Shown: piece after piece, positions 6,259 through 12,147 of the stretch | Position numbering within the stretch: position 1 is the first letter of the stretch | Layout: every line of letters starts with the position of its first letter | NCBI GenBank assembly: GCA_016704895.1 | Contig: JADIZG010000045.1 | Location: forward strand, 1-12,147 | From: Betaproteobacteria bacterium | GTDB lineage: Bacteria > Pseudomonadota > Gammaproteobacteria > Burkholderiales > Casimicrobiaceae | Direction: 5' to 3' | Length of the DNA: 12,147 nucleotides | Translations under genes and position numbers: made by a program | Notes under the pieces: generated by a model | Told to the model about the DNA's origin: nothing | Databases searched by the model: none | The model's input: only the letters and a program-made list of their open reading frames with translations

Positions 6259-7955
6259 CTCGTCACTCCCGTCGGATGTCGGATATCGGTTCGGCAGGGT
6301 CGCGCGCCCCGGAAGCCCGGCTGCGCATCGCCCGAAGGGTCCGCCATCATAATGCGCATCGTCGCGGATCCGCCGCGGACGGGCACTGACCGGGGCGGAC
6401 CATTTTGCACGGCGCCGCAACCGGGTCTGTCCCCGGTCAGGCTGACCGGCCAGCGCACGAAATCGTATTGCACGCTCGCCTGGATGCGCGTGTCGTTCGC
6501 GCTCAGGCCGTCGTAGGTCCGGTAGCGCCCGTAGAGGAGTTCCAGTCCAACGTTGAACGAGCCCGCCGGGTTCCAGATCAGGTTCGCCGAGTAGTACTGG
6601 CTGTTCGAGAACGACGATCCCGCCTGCCAGGACTTGTTGCTCATGCCGAGGTAGTTGACGACGGCGGTCGAGCGGAGCTTCGGCGACCAGTAGTGCGTGT
6701 AGCCCACGTAGCCGCCGTATTCCTCCAGCGCCTGCAGGTTGCCGTCGGGATCGACGACCGCGTCGAGCCCCGAGCCGGTGACGTCGTTGACGTAGCGCGC
6801 GATGCCCTTGCCCCAGATGCCGCCCACGACCACGTAATCGTCGCCGACCGTCTTCAGGCTGCCGGCAAGGTTGATGCCGTATCCGTTGGTCTGGTCGCCC
6901 GGCCCTTCGCCGCTCCGCCACCCGAGCTTGCGCCAGACGCCCGAGAGCTGCAGGTGGCCGCAATCGGCTTCGCAGCGTGCGCGCATGGTGACGTCCGGTA
7001 ACGTCGATCGGCCGCCGCCAACGGGCACCGTGACATCGGCGTTCGGCGCCTCGGCCGCGAGGCTCAGGTTCGCGTTCGTGCCGACCTTCCACGTGTAGCG
7101 CGCGCCGGCGAGCGTCAGGTACGCCGCACTGCCCGGCCCTTCGAAATCGAGCGTGTCCGGCAACGCGTCGTTGTCCATGAACGCGCTGAAGCTGTAGCCG
7201 GCGGCGAAATTCCTCACCTGGCCGTACGCGTGACGCAGGCGGAACCGGTAGCCCCCCGACGAGAAGCCGTAGCTCGCGTCCCCGTACCAGTCCGCCTCGA
7301 AGAAGATCCGCGCCGGTCCCCAGTCCGTGTCGCTGCGCAGGTCGAGGTTGAGGCGGGTCTGCTTCGCATGGACGGTGAACTGCGAGCCGCGCCCGGTGTC
7401 GGTACCCGACGTCGGGATCGCGGACGTCACGAAATAGTCGAACGTGCCGATCGGCTTCGTGTCGTAGATGAAGTCGACCTTCGCATAGCCGCCGACCTTC
7501 ATCGTCGTGTCGGTGCCGGGGATCCTGAAGAATCCCTTCATCTTCGGGTCGATGACCACGTTGTCGACGCGCGGCGAGGCCTCCTCGTCCGCCTTCATCG
7601 TGGCCGCCGGAACATAGGGGAATTCCGACGACTCGGGCGCGGGCGCCGGCACCGCCGCGGCGACCGGTGCGTCGGGCGCGGCAGGCGCGATGACCGGCGC
7701 CTTCGGGGGGGCGCGCTCCGCCTCGAGCGCGCTGATGCGCGCCTCGAGCTGCTTCACCATCTCCCTGAGGTCGGAGATCTCGTCCGCGCGCGCCGGCACG
7801 GGCGACAGTGCGAACGACAGCGATGCCGCGGCGGTCAGTGCGGCCGCCGCGCGTCCGAACCGCAGCGCCTCGCGCGCCGCCTCTCGCGCAATCGCACGAG
7901 CGATCGATGTTGGCGTGAGCGGTGCCGTCGCACCCTTGCGTTCCGTGAAGCGCAT
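6243..7955 (-). CDS. DcaP-like outer-membrane porin with a read-through C-terminal tail
   Basis: Trimeric beta-barrel porin of the DcaP type, which in other Proteobacteria passes dicarboxylates and other small acids. A long N-region (MRFTERKG to ~35) precedes a hydrophobic segment and ARA cleavage site near residue 57. A short coiled coil (ISDLREMVKQLEARISALEA) follows, then a Pro/Ala-rich linker. The barrel opens with GFFRIPGTDTTMKVGGYAKV, diagnostic for DcaP-like proteins, and includes GSQFTVHAKQTRLNLDL and GGYRFRLRHAYGQV. ATG 7955 has AAAGG seven bases upstream; an in-frame ATG at 8045 would add 30 unlikely residues. The barrel should end near RIQASVQYDFVR (about 6450), but no stop follows. 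The frame reads through a palindromic repeat and ends at 6243, inside the next gene, adding roughly 60 atypical residues. A base error or real extension near 6430-6455 is likely. Confidence 0.8.
   Translation of the reverse strand: MRFTERKGATAPLTPTSIARAIAREAAREALRFGRAAAALTAAASLSFALSPVPARADEISDLREMVKQLEARISALEAERAPPKAPVIAPAAPDAPVAAAVPAPAPESSEFPYVPAATMKADEEASPRVDNVVIDPKMKGFFRIPGTDTTMKVGGYAKVDFIYDTKPIGTFDYFVTSAIPTSGTDTGRGSQFTVHAKQTRLNLDLRSDTDWGPARIFFEADWYGDASYGFSSGGYRFRLRHAYGQVRNFAAGYSFSAFMDNDALPDTLDFEGPGSAAYLTLAGARYTWKVGTNANLSLAAEAPNADVTVPVGGGRSTLPDVTMRARCEADCGHLQLSGVWRKLGWRSGEGPGDQTNGYGINLAGSLKTVGDDYVVVGGIWGKGIARYVNDVTGSGLDAVVDPDGNLQALEEYGGYVGYTHYWSPKLRSTAVVNYLGMSNKSWQAGSSFSNSQYYSANLIWNPAGSFNVGLELLYGRYRTYDGLSANDTRIQASVQYDFVRWPVSLTGDRPGCGAVQNGPPRSVPVRGGSATMRIMMADPSGDAQPGFRGARPCRTDIRHPTGVTRWPTP
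6386..6440. repeat. REP-like imperfect inverted repeat at the porin 3' end
   Basis: CTGACCGGGG (6386-6395) and CCCCGGTCAG (6431-6440) are perfect 10-base arms, extended by imperfect pairing of CGGACC with GGGTCTGT. The right arm contains the string GGGTCTGTCCCCGG, which I recognise from dispersed palindromic elements common in beta- and gammaproteobacterial intergenic regions. No second copy is seen in this window. On RNA it could form a stable hairpin at the porin 3' end, acting as a terminator or mRNA stabiliser, though no T-run follows it. Confidence 0.6.
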
Positions 7956-8396
7956 CGCGATGCCTTTCGCTTTTTCGCCGAGCCAGTTCGGCGGATACCG
8001 CTCTCCCGTCCCCGCGGCCGTCGGACCGCACTCCGCGACGCCCACCCACCGCGCACGTCGTCAGAAATTCGAATCCTCGGGAAGGGTAAGCCGACAGGAT
8101 CCTTGCGGTGCTTGATCATGCACAATCCACACGGGTTGCCGCGCCGCACAAGCCCCGCAACCGATGGCGAACGCGGGACCTTGCGGCGCGATCACGCGCC
8201 TCCAGGACAAGACGATCGTCGCCCGGCATCGAAACACCGGGCTCGAGGACGTCGAGGACTTGCGCGTGGAAGGGAACTCGCCATGACGCGGCGCGCCGCC
8301 GGCCGGGGACACCTCGGCGGGTCGACGCGACGCTGGCGGCCGGGCCGGTTGTCCGCGGCGCCGGAGTGGCCGCGCGCTGCCGGATCCGCCGCCGGG
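7956..8396. other. Gap between pqiC and the porin without a convincing gene
   Basis: About 440 bases separate the end of pqiC from the porin start, both on the minus strand. It must hold the porin promoter, but I see no strong -35/-10 pair. A less GC-rich patch near 8060-8130 with the palindromes ATTCGAAT and TGATCA is the likeliest upstream control region. A 40-codon plus-strand frame at 8164-8286 has G/C-rich third positions but no ribosome binding site or recognised family. The part just after pqiC (8300-8396) has several GC-rich self-complementary stretches but no T-run, so no clear terminator. Confidence 0.4.
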
Positions 8397-8999
8397 CTAA
8401 CGCGCGCCGTGCAGCGCCAGCGTCGCGTTCGCGATGTCCTGGCTCACCCGGGCCACGGCGCGGCTGTGGGCGGCTGCGAGCGCGTCGTAGCCGCTCTCCG
8501 AGACCGCTTCGCGCGCCGACGTGCGGCCGGTGGACGTCCTGCCGTCCTTCGCCCGCCGCACCGTCCACACCGCGTCGAGCGCCGTCGACTTGCCCGGCGT
8601 CGATTCGAACGTGCGGACCTCGACCGCCACGCGGTAGTCCGGCTCGGTGGCGAGCGTCTGCGGGAACCGGACCACGCGCGGCGTGCCGAGGATCGCCACG
8701 AGGTTCTCGGCGATCGCGCGCGACAGGTTGTCCTGCAGCGGCGACGCCCACCGGTTGAAGTCGTCGAGCCGCACCTCGTTGGGACCGGTGCTCACGACGA
8801 ATTCAGGCCGGTCGACGACCGAAGGCACCGTCACCGGCCCCACGGCGATCACCAGCGTCGACGGCTGCGGCGAGGACGCGGACGTGGACGTCGCCGTCGC
8901 GGCCAGCGTGTAGAACCGCGAAGGCGGCGAGGTGCCGCATCCCGCCACGAGCCCGGCGACGACGGGAAGAGTTGCGAGGGCGATCCGGAGGCGCATCAT
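8397..8999 (-). CDS. pqiC: PqiC-like outer-membrane lipoprotein (ABC_trans_aux / DUF330)
   Basis: A 200-residue lipoprotein that anchors the periplasmic PqiB channel to the outer membrane in the Pqi lipid transport system. The signal peptide MMRLRIALATLPVVAGLVAG ends in a LVAGC lipobox, so Cys21 would be lipidated. SRFYTLAA follows directly, the usual opening of this family (xxYYxL after the lipid anchor). Later come IAVGPVTVPSVVDRPEFVV, WASPLQDNLSRAIAENLVAI and a PDYRVAVEVRTFES strand, typical of the ABC_trans_aux domain. ATG 8999 overlaps the TGA of pqiB (8996-8998) as ATGA; a second ATG follows directly at 8996. The stop is TAG 8397-8399. Family and context agree well. Confidence 0.92.
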   Translation of the reverse strand: MMRLRIALATLPVVAGLVAGCGTSPPSRFYTLAATATSTSASSPQPSTLVIAVGPVTVPSVVDRPEFVVSTGPNEVRLDDFNRWASPLQDNLSRAIAENLVAILGTPRVVRFPQTLATEPDYRVAVEVRTFESTPGKSTALDAVWTVRRAKDGRTSTGRTSAREAVSESGYDALAAAHSRAVARVSQDIANATLALHGAR

Positions 9000-10678
9000 T
9001 TGGCCACGCTCTTGTCTTCGAGCTTGCCGCGAATCGGCGATTCGGGGTGGCGCTCGAGATAGTCGAGGAACACTCGCATGCTGCGAGCGGCGCGCGTGAA
9101 CTCGTTCAGCGCGTCGCGCAGCTCCTGCTGCGCCGGCGCGTCGGGGCCGAGGAGGGTCGCGTCCGCGTTCTTGAGCGTGCGCTCCATGCTCCCGATCGCC
9201 CCGCGCAGCGCCTCGAGGTCGGCCTTGATCGTCGGCACGAGCTCGGTGTCCACGCGCCTGATCAGGCCGGTCGCGCCGGTCAGTGTCTCGTCCAGCGACG
9301 CGAGGTCCCTCCTGAGCTCGGTCGCGATCTGGTCGAGCGGGAGCTTGTCGACCTTGTCGAGGATGCTCGCCAGCTTCGCCTCGAGATCCACCAGGCCGCT
9401 CGCCACCACCGGCAGCTCCGGCAGCTTGCCGTTCAGCACCATTCGCGCCTTGGGAGCCTTCGGAAAGTAGTCGAAGGCGACGTAGAGCTGCCCGGTCAGC
9501 AGGCTCCCGGTCCTCAGCTGTGCGCGCAGGCCACGATCGTCGACCAGGCGCTGCAGGAACGCGTTGCGCCGCCGGTCGTCGCTCTTGAGCGTCTGCTCGA
9601 CCCTGGCCTGCTGGTTCGCGTCCGAGAACACGAGGAGGCGCTCGGGATAGAACGTGATCGTCACGCGCGGCGCGATGTTCGGCCTCTCCGCCTCGAAGTC
9701 GAAGCCGATGTCGACGACCTCGCCGATCTGGACGCCGAGGTAGGTCACGGGCGCGCCGACGGCGAGGCCGCGCAGCGACTCGTTGAAGCGAAGCACGTAC
9801 TGGCGCGTGATCGCGTCGCGCGCCTTCATCGCGGTGGCGCGGTCGCCGTAGAGGGGAAAGACCGAGTCGGGCGGAGCGACGGTCGTGTCGTGGATGAACG
9901 GCGGCGCGTCGAACGAGAGCCCGCCCACGAGCAGCGATGCGAGCGACTCCGTGCGAATGTCCAGGCCGTTCGCATCGACGCTGACGCCGATGCCGCTCAC
10001 CCGCCAGAAACGCGTCCCCAGGCGCACGAAGTTGTCGTAGGGCGCGCTGACGAACACCTGGATCTCCACCGACTTGCCGTCCGGCGCGAGCTCGAAGCTG
10101 ACGACCTGGCCCACCGGAAGGTGACGGTAATGGACCGGCGAGCCCACCGCGAGCGAGCCCAGGTCGTCCGCCTTCAGCGTGTACACGTGCCCGAGCCGGC
10201 CCGCGACGAACGGCGCCTTGTCGAGTCCGACGAAATCCGTGTCTTCGACCGTCGACGTCCCGGCCTGGAAGCCGATGTAGTTGCCCGACAGCAGCGTGTT
10301 GAGTCCCGAGATCCCGGAGAGGCTGATCGTGGGGCGCACGACCCAGAACTGCGCGTCCTCGACCATCAGCCCCGCCGCGCGCTTGCTGATCTTGGCCGTG
10401 ACCTCGACGTTCTGGTAGTCCTCGGTGAACTGCACCGTCTTCACCTGGCCGATGATCACGTCCTTGTACTTGATGAAGGTCTTGCCGGCCTCGATGCCCT
10501 CGGCCGCCCTGAAGACGATCGTGATCGTCGGGCCTTCGGCGCGGATGCGCTGGACGGCGATCCCGATGCCCACCAGCACCGCGAGCACCGGGATGATCCA
10601 GACGATCGAGATCCGGCTGCGCTTCGGCCGCACCACCGTCGCCTGCGGCAGTTCGACGTCGTCGGTGGGGTCAGGCAT
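8996..10678 (-). CDS. pqiB: PqiB, three-MCE-domain intermembrane lipid transport protein
   Basis: A 560-residue inner-membrane-anchored protein whose MCE rings and C-terminal helices are known in this family to form a tunnel or needle across the periplasm for lipids. A cytoplasmic N-terminus precedes one membrane segment at ~24-43 (ISIVWIIPVLAVLVGIGIAV). Three MCE domains follow: ~50-140 (KTFIKYKDVIIGQVKTV), ~165-255 (VGSPVHYRHLPVGQVVSF) and ~293-405 (VGAPVTYLGVQIGEVVDI). A helical region at ~425-545 would form the needle, ending in YLERHPESPIRGK. The length matches E. coli PqiB. The ATG at 10678 lies inside the end of pqiA (8-base overlap), and the stop overlaps pqiC. No damage is seen. Confidence 0.95.
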   Translation of the reverse strand: MPDPTDDVELPQATVVRPKRSRISIVWIIPVLAVLVGIGIAVQRIRAEGPTITIVFRAAEGIEAGKTFIKYKDVIIGQVKTVQFTEDYQNVEVTAKISKRAAGLMVEDAQFWVVRPTISLSGISGLNTLLSGNYIGFQAGTSTVEDTDFVGLDKAPFVAGRLGHVYTLKADDLGSLAVGSPVHYRHLPVGQVVSFELAPDGKSVEIQVFVSAPYDNFVRLGTRFWRVSGIGVSVDANGLDIRTESLASLLVGGLSFDAPPFIHDTTVAPPDSVFPLYGDRATAMKARDAITRQYVLRFNESLRGLAVGAPVTYLGVQIGEVVDIGFDFEAERPNIAPRVTITFYPERLLVFSDANQQARVEQTLKSDDRRRNAFLQRLVDDRGLRAQLRTGSLLTGQLYVAFDYFPKAPKARMVLNGKLPELPVVASGLVDLEAKLASILDKVDKLPLDQIATELRRDLASLDETLTGATGLIRRVDTELVPTIKADLEALRGAIGSMERTLKNADATLLGPDAPAQQELRDALNEFTRAARSMRVFLDYLERHPESPIRGKLEDKSVAK

Positions 10679-11984
10679 GCGCGCTCCGGGTGGTCGCGCC
10701 GGGGTTCCAGATCAGGCGCGGATCGAACGAGTGGGCGGCGACCATCGTCAGCACGACCACCGCCATGAAATACATCACGCCGATGCCCGGCGCCACCGAC
10801 ATCAGCGGGTCGAGCTGCACCAGCGCCGTGATGAACGCGACGACGAAGACGTCGAGCATCGACCAGCGGCCGATCAGCTCGACCAGCCGGTACAGCCGCG
10901 TCCGGTCGTGGTTGCTCCTGATCGAGCCCGCCTGCACCGTGATCATCAGATAGGCGAGCGCCGCGAGCTTGCCGAGCGGCACGACCACGCTCGCCACGAG
11001 CACGATCAGCGCCAGCACCCACGACCCGTCCTGGTAGAGGAAGACGACCCCTTCGAGGATCGTCGACGGCTCCGTCGATCCGAACGTCGTCGTCACGAGC
11101 ACCGGAAACGCGTTGGCCGGCACGAACAGGATCGCCGCGGCGATCACCAGCGCCCACGTGGTCTGGATCGAGAAGTGACGCCGCTTCGTCAGCGTCGCCC
11201 CGCAGCGGGGACACTGTCCGAGCTGATCCGGCCCGGCCGGGCGGGACAGCAGCCCGCAGGTCCCGCACGAAGCAAGCTCCGGACGCGTGGAAACCCACGC
11301 TGCAGCGGGCTCGCGGTCGCCCGCCCCTACACGGCGCGGTCGAAGATCCGGCGGCAGCGTCCCGTCGGCCCAGACGACCCGGCTCCAGATCGCGCGGGGC
11401 TCGAAGATCGACGCGGTGACGGCGAGCAGGACGACGAGCAGGCCCACCGCGTACAACCCGATGCCCGGGATCACCTGCGCGAGGTGCGCGATCTTGATGA
11501 GCGCCACCAGGATGCCGAGCAGCATCACCTCGCTCATCGACCAGGGCTGGACCAGCGTCGCCATGCGCAGCAGCCGGCCGACCCAGCGCGGCGCGGGTGT
11601 CCGCTTCGCGCCGATCAGGACGGCCAGCATGAACGCGATGAACGCCCCCGGCGCGATCACGGCGCAGAACGCCACGATCACGGCGGTGATCTCGCTGCCC
11701 CGCGTCCACATCTCCTGCGCGCCGCCCAGGATCGTCGTCGACGCTTCGCGCCCGACCGCCGAGAGTCCCATCAGCGGCGTCGTGTTGGCGATCAGGAACA
11801 CCACTGCAGCCGCGACGCTCAACGCCAGCGGCCGGCCGATCGGATCGACCGGGTTTCTCGCGACGGTGACGCGGCATCGCGCGCAGCGGGCGCTCGCGCC
11901 CGGCCGGAGCGGCGGAATGGATTGCTGCAGGTCGCAATCCGGGCACGCGATGGTGTCCAGGGCCTGGTGATGCATCGCGGTCAT
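10671..11984 (-). CDS. pqiA: PqiA, two-module integral membrane partner of PqiB
   Basis: A 437-residue inner-membrane protein with two PqiA modules in tandem, as in E. coli PqiA. Each module opens with a zinc-ribbon-like pair: Cys14/Cys17 with Cys34/Cys37, and Cys240/Cys243 with Cys258/Cys261. About four membrane helices follow each; module 1 includes LALSVAAAVVFLIANTTPLM and VQPWSMSEVMLLGILVALIK, and module 2 ALVIAAAILFVPANAFPVLV and GRWSMLDVFVVAFITALVQ. The WSMxEV/WSMxDV motifs are family hallmarks. The first gene of pqiABC, it probably passes lipids to or from PqiB. ATG 11984 is the first start; ATG 11975 is an alternative just before the first Cys pair. The inter-module linker near residues 217-234 is unusual because it is encoded by a palindromic REP-like stretch. 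In E. coli this gene is induced by paraquat through SoxS; the same control here is not shown. Confidence 0.95.
   Translation of the reverse strand: MTAMHHQALDTIACPDCDLQQSIPPLRPGASARCARCRVTVARNPVDPIGRPLALSVAAAVVFLIANTTPLMGLSAVGREASTTILGGAQEMWTRGSEITAVIVAFCAVIAPGAFIAFMLAVLIGAKRTPAPRWVGRLLRMATLVQPWSMSEVMLLGILVALIKIAHLAQVIPGIGLYAVGLLVVLLAVTASIFEPRAIWSRVVWADGTLPPDLRPRRVGAGDREPAAAWVSTRPELASCGTCGLLSRPAGPDQLGQCPRCGATLTKRRHFSIQTTWALVIAAAILFVPANAFPVLVTTTFGSTEPSTILEGVVFLYQDGSWVLALIVLVASVVVPLGKLAALAYLMITVQAGSIRSNHDRTRLYRLVELIGRWSMLDVFVVAFITALVQLDPLMSVAPGIGVMYFMAVVVLTMVAAHSFDPRLIWNPGATTRSAHA
11285..11331. repeat. REP-like double hairpin inside the pqiA linker
   Basis: GCGTGG-AAAC-CCACGC (11285-11300) is a perfect 6-base stem with a 4-base loop. 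GCGGGC (11305-11310) pairs with GCCCGC (11319-11324) across an 8-base loop. On the minus strand the unit starts TGTAGGGGCGGGC, reminiscent of the TGTAGGAGCGGGC heads of REP elements in Pseudomonas and relatives. It is translated in frame as part of the linker between the PqiA modules. Transposition origin is inferred. Confidence 0.4.
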
Positions 11985-12060
11985 GGTAGCTGCAGCGTCG
12001 GCATGCTTCCGTTGTCGGATCGCGGCGGAAAGGCGCGGCCCGATCCCGTCCCCTGGGCAG

Positions 12061-12075
12061 CCGCGAAGTTCGCGG
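12061..12075. promoter_or_regulatory. Perfect palindrome upstream of pqiA, possible operator
   Basis: CCGCGAAGTTCGCGG has 7-base perfect arms around one G. It lies 77 bases before the pqiA start, downstream of the proposed -10 box, where a repressor could block transcription or an RNA hairpin could form. It does not match the SoxR box I know. Regulator unknown. Confidence 0.3.
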
Positions 12076-12088
12076 TCTGGCGCGCCTT

Positions 12089-12103
12089 GCCGGCGTCTCC
12101 GGC
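12089..12103. repeat. Short stem-loop in the pqiA leader
   Basis: GCCGG-CGTCT-CCGGC forms a 5-base stem with a 5-base loop, between the candidate -10 and the palindrome at 12061-12075. Such stems are frequent in GC-rich DNA; a role is not shown. Confidence 0.2.
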
Positions 12104-12121
12104 GGGCGAGCGTTCCGAAGC

Positions 12122-12130
12122 CTTATATCA
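12122..12130 (-). promoter_or_regulatory. Extended -10 promoter candidate for pqiABC
   Basis: On the minus strand TGATATAAG fits an extended -10 element (TG-N-TATAAT, with TATAAG at five of six). It is one of the few AT-rich spots in the window. The predicted leader to the pqiA ATG is about 130 bases. The -35 region would fall outside the window. Confidence 0.42.
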
Positions 12131-12147
12131 GACCTCGGACATCACGA

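Noticed and set aside
6346..6351. TATGAT -10-like box upstream of the SnoaL-like gene on the minus strand
   Set aside because: No -35-like sequence lies at 16-18 bases, and the match alone is too weak to call a promoter.
5746..8049. 767-residue minus-strand open frame covering the porin and the SnoaL-like gene
   Set aside because: Only its last part (from 6258) matches the SnoaL-like protein. The rest is an Arg-rich shadow of the porin frame, left open by high GC content.
8068..8076. TTCGAATCC, resembling a tRNA T-loop
   Set aside because: The flanking bases do not form a T-stem, and no acceptor or anticodon arm can be folded around it.
7230..9062. 610-residue plus-strand open frame
   Set aside because: Antisense to the porin and pqiC; strongly Arg-rich with no domain signal.
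8972..10768. 598-residue plus-strand open frame
   Set aside because: Antisense to pqiB, with low-complexity Arg/Asp/Val composition and no recognisable domain.
12003..12147. Open plus-strand frame starting with ATG and running off the right edge
   Set aside because: No ribosome binding site, no recognised sequence, and it overlaps the likely pqiA promoter and leader; too little is visible to support a gene.
1..12147. CRISPR array, rRNA, insertion sequence with transposase, prophage genes
   Set aside because: No regularly spaced direct repeats, rRNA sequence, transposase or phage proteins were seen on either strand.

Overview
The window is very GC-rich, with dense coding, Gram-negative envelope genes and a strong G/C bias at third codon positions. 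A fused two-module PqiA with PqiB and PqiC, a DcaP-like porin and an intradiol dioxygenase together suggest a free-living proteobacterium, most likely a betaproteobacterium of the Burkholderiales/Rhodocyclales type. That placement is inferred from gene content, not from a marker gene.

Layout, left to right. (1) 1-312, minus strand: a small conserved hypothetical protein, readable only across two frameshifts and cut by the window edge. (2) 397-1288, minus: an intradiol ring-cleavage dioxygenase of the hydroxyquinol/catechol 1,2-dioxygenase family; all four iron ligands are visible and its last ~20 codons are frameshifted. (3) 1467-3404, plus: two glycosyltransferase genes, a GT4-like enzyme split by a frameshift and a DxD-type transferase. 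(4) 3427-6258, minus, converging on (3): an NTF2/SnoaL-like protein (frameshifted), then a large protein joining a Kdo-transferase (GT30) N-terminal-like domain to a GT42 sialyltransferase-like domain, then a WaaE-like GT2 enzyme that starts inside the stop codon of the fusion gene. (5) 6243-7955, minus: a DcaP-like porin whose reading frame runs on through a palindromic REP-like element. (6) 7956-8396: a gap without a convincing gene. (7) 8397-11984, minus: a complete pqiA-pqiB-pqiC operon with overlapping genes, an MCE-type lipid transport system spanning the envelope, preceded by a likely extended -10 promoter and two palindromes.

The genes fall into three functional groups. The four glycosyltransferases look like part of a surface-glycan or lipopolysaccharide-core locus. 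The dioxygenase, the SnoaL-like protein and the porin could serve uptake and breakdown of small aromatic or acidic compounds, though they do not form a single operon. PqiABC maintains the envelope. The most novel item is the GT30-like/GT42-like fusion, a possible new kind of CMP-ulosonate transferase.

A caution on quality: four genes in the left half need six single-base corrections, all in the direction of one missing base and several at short G, C or T runs, while the right half reads cleanly. This looks more like residual sequencing error than gene decay.
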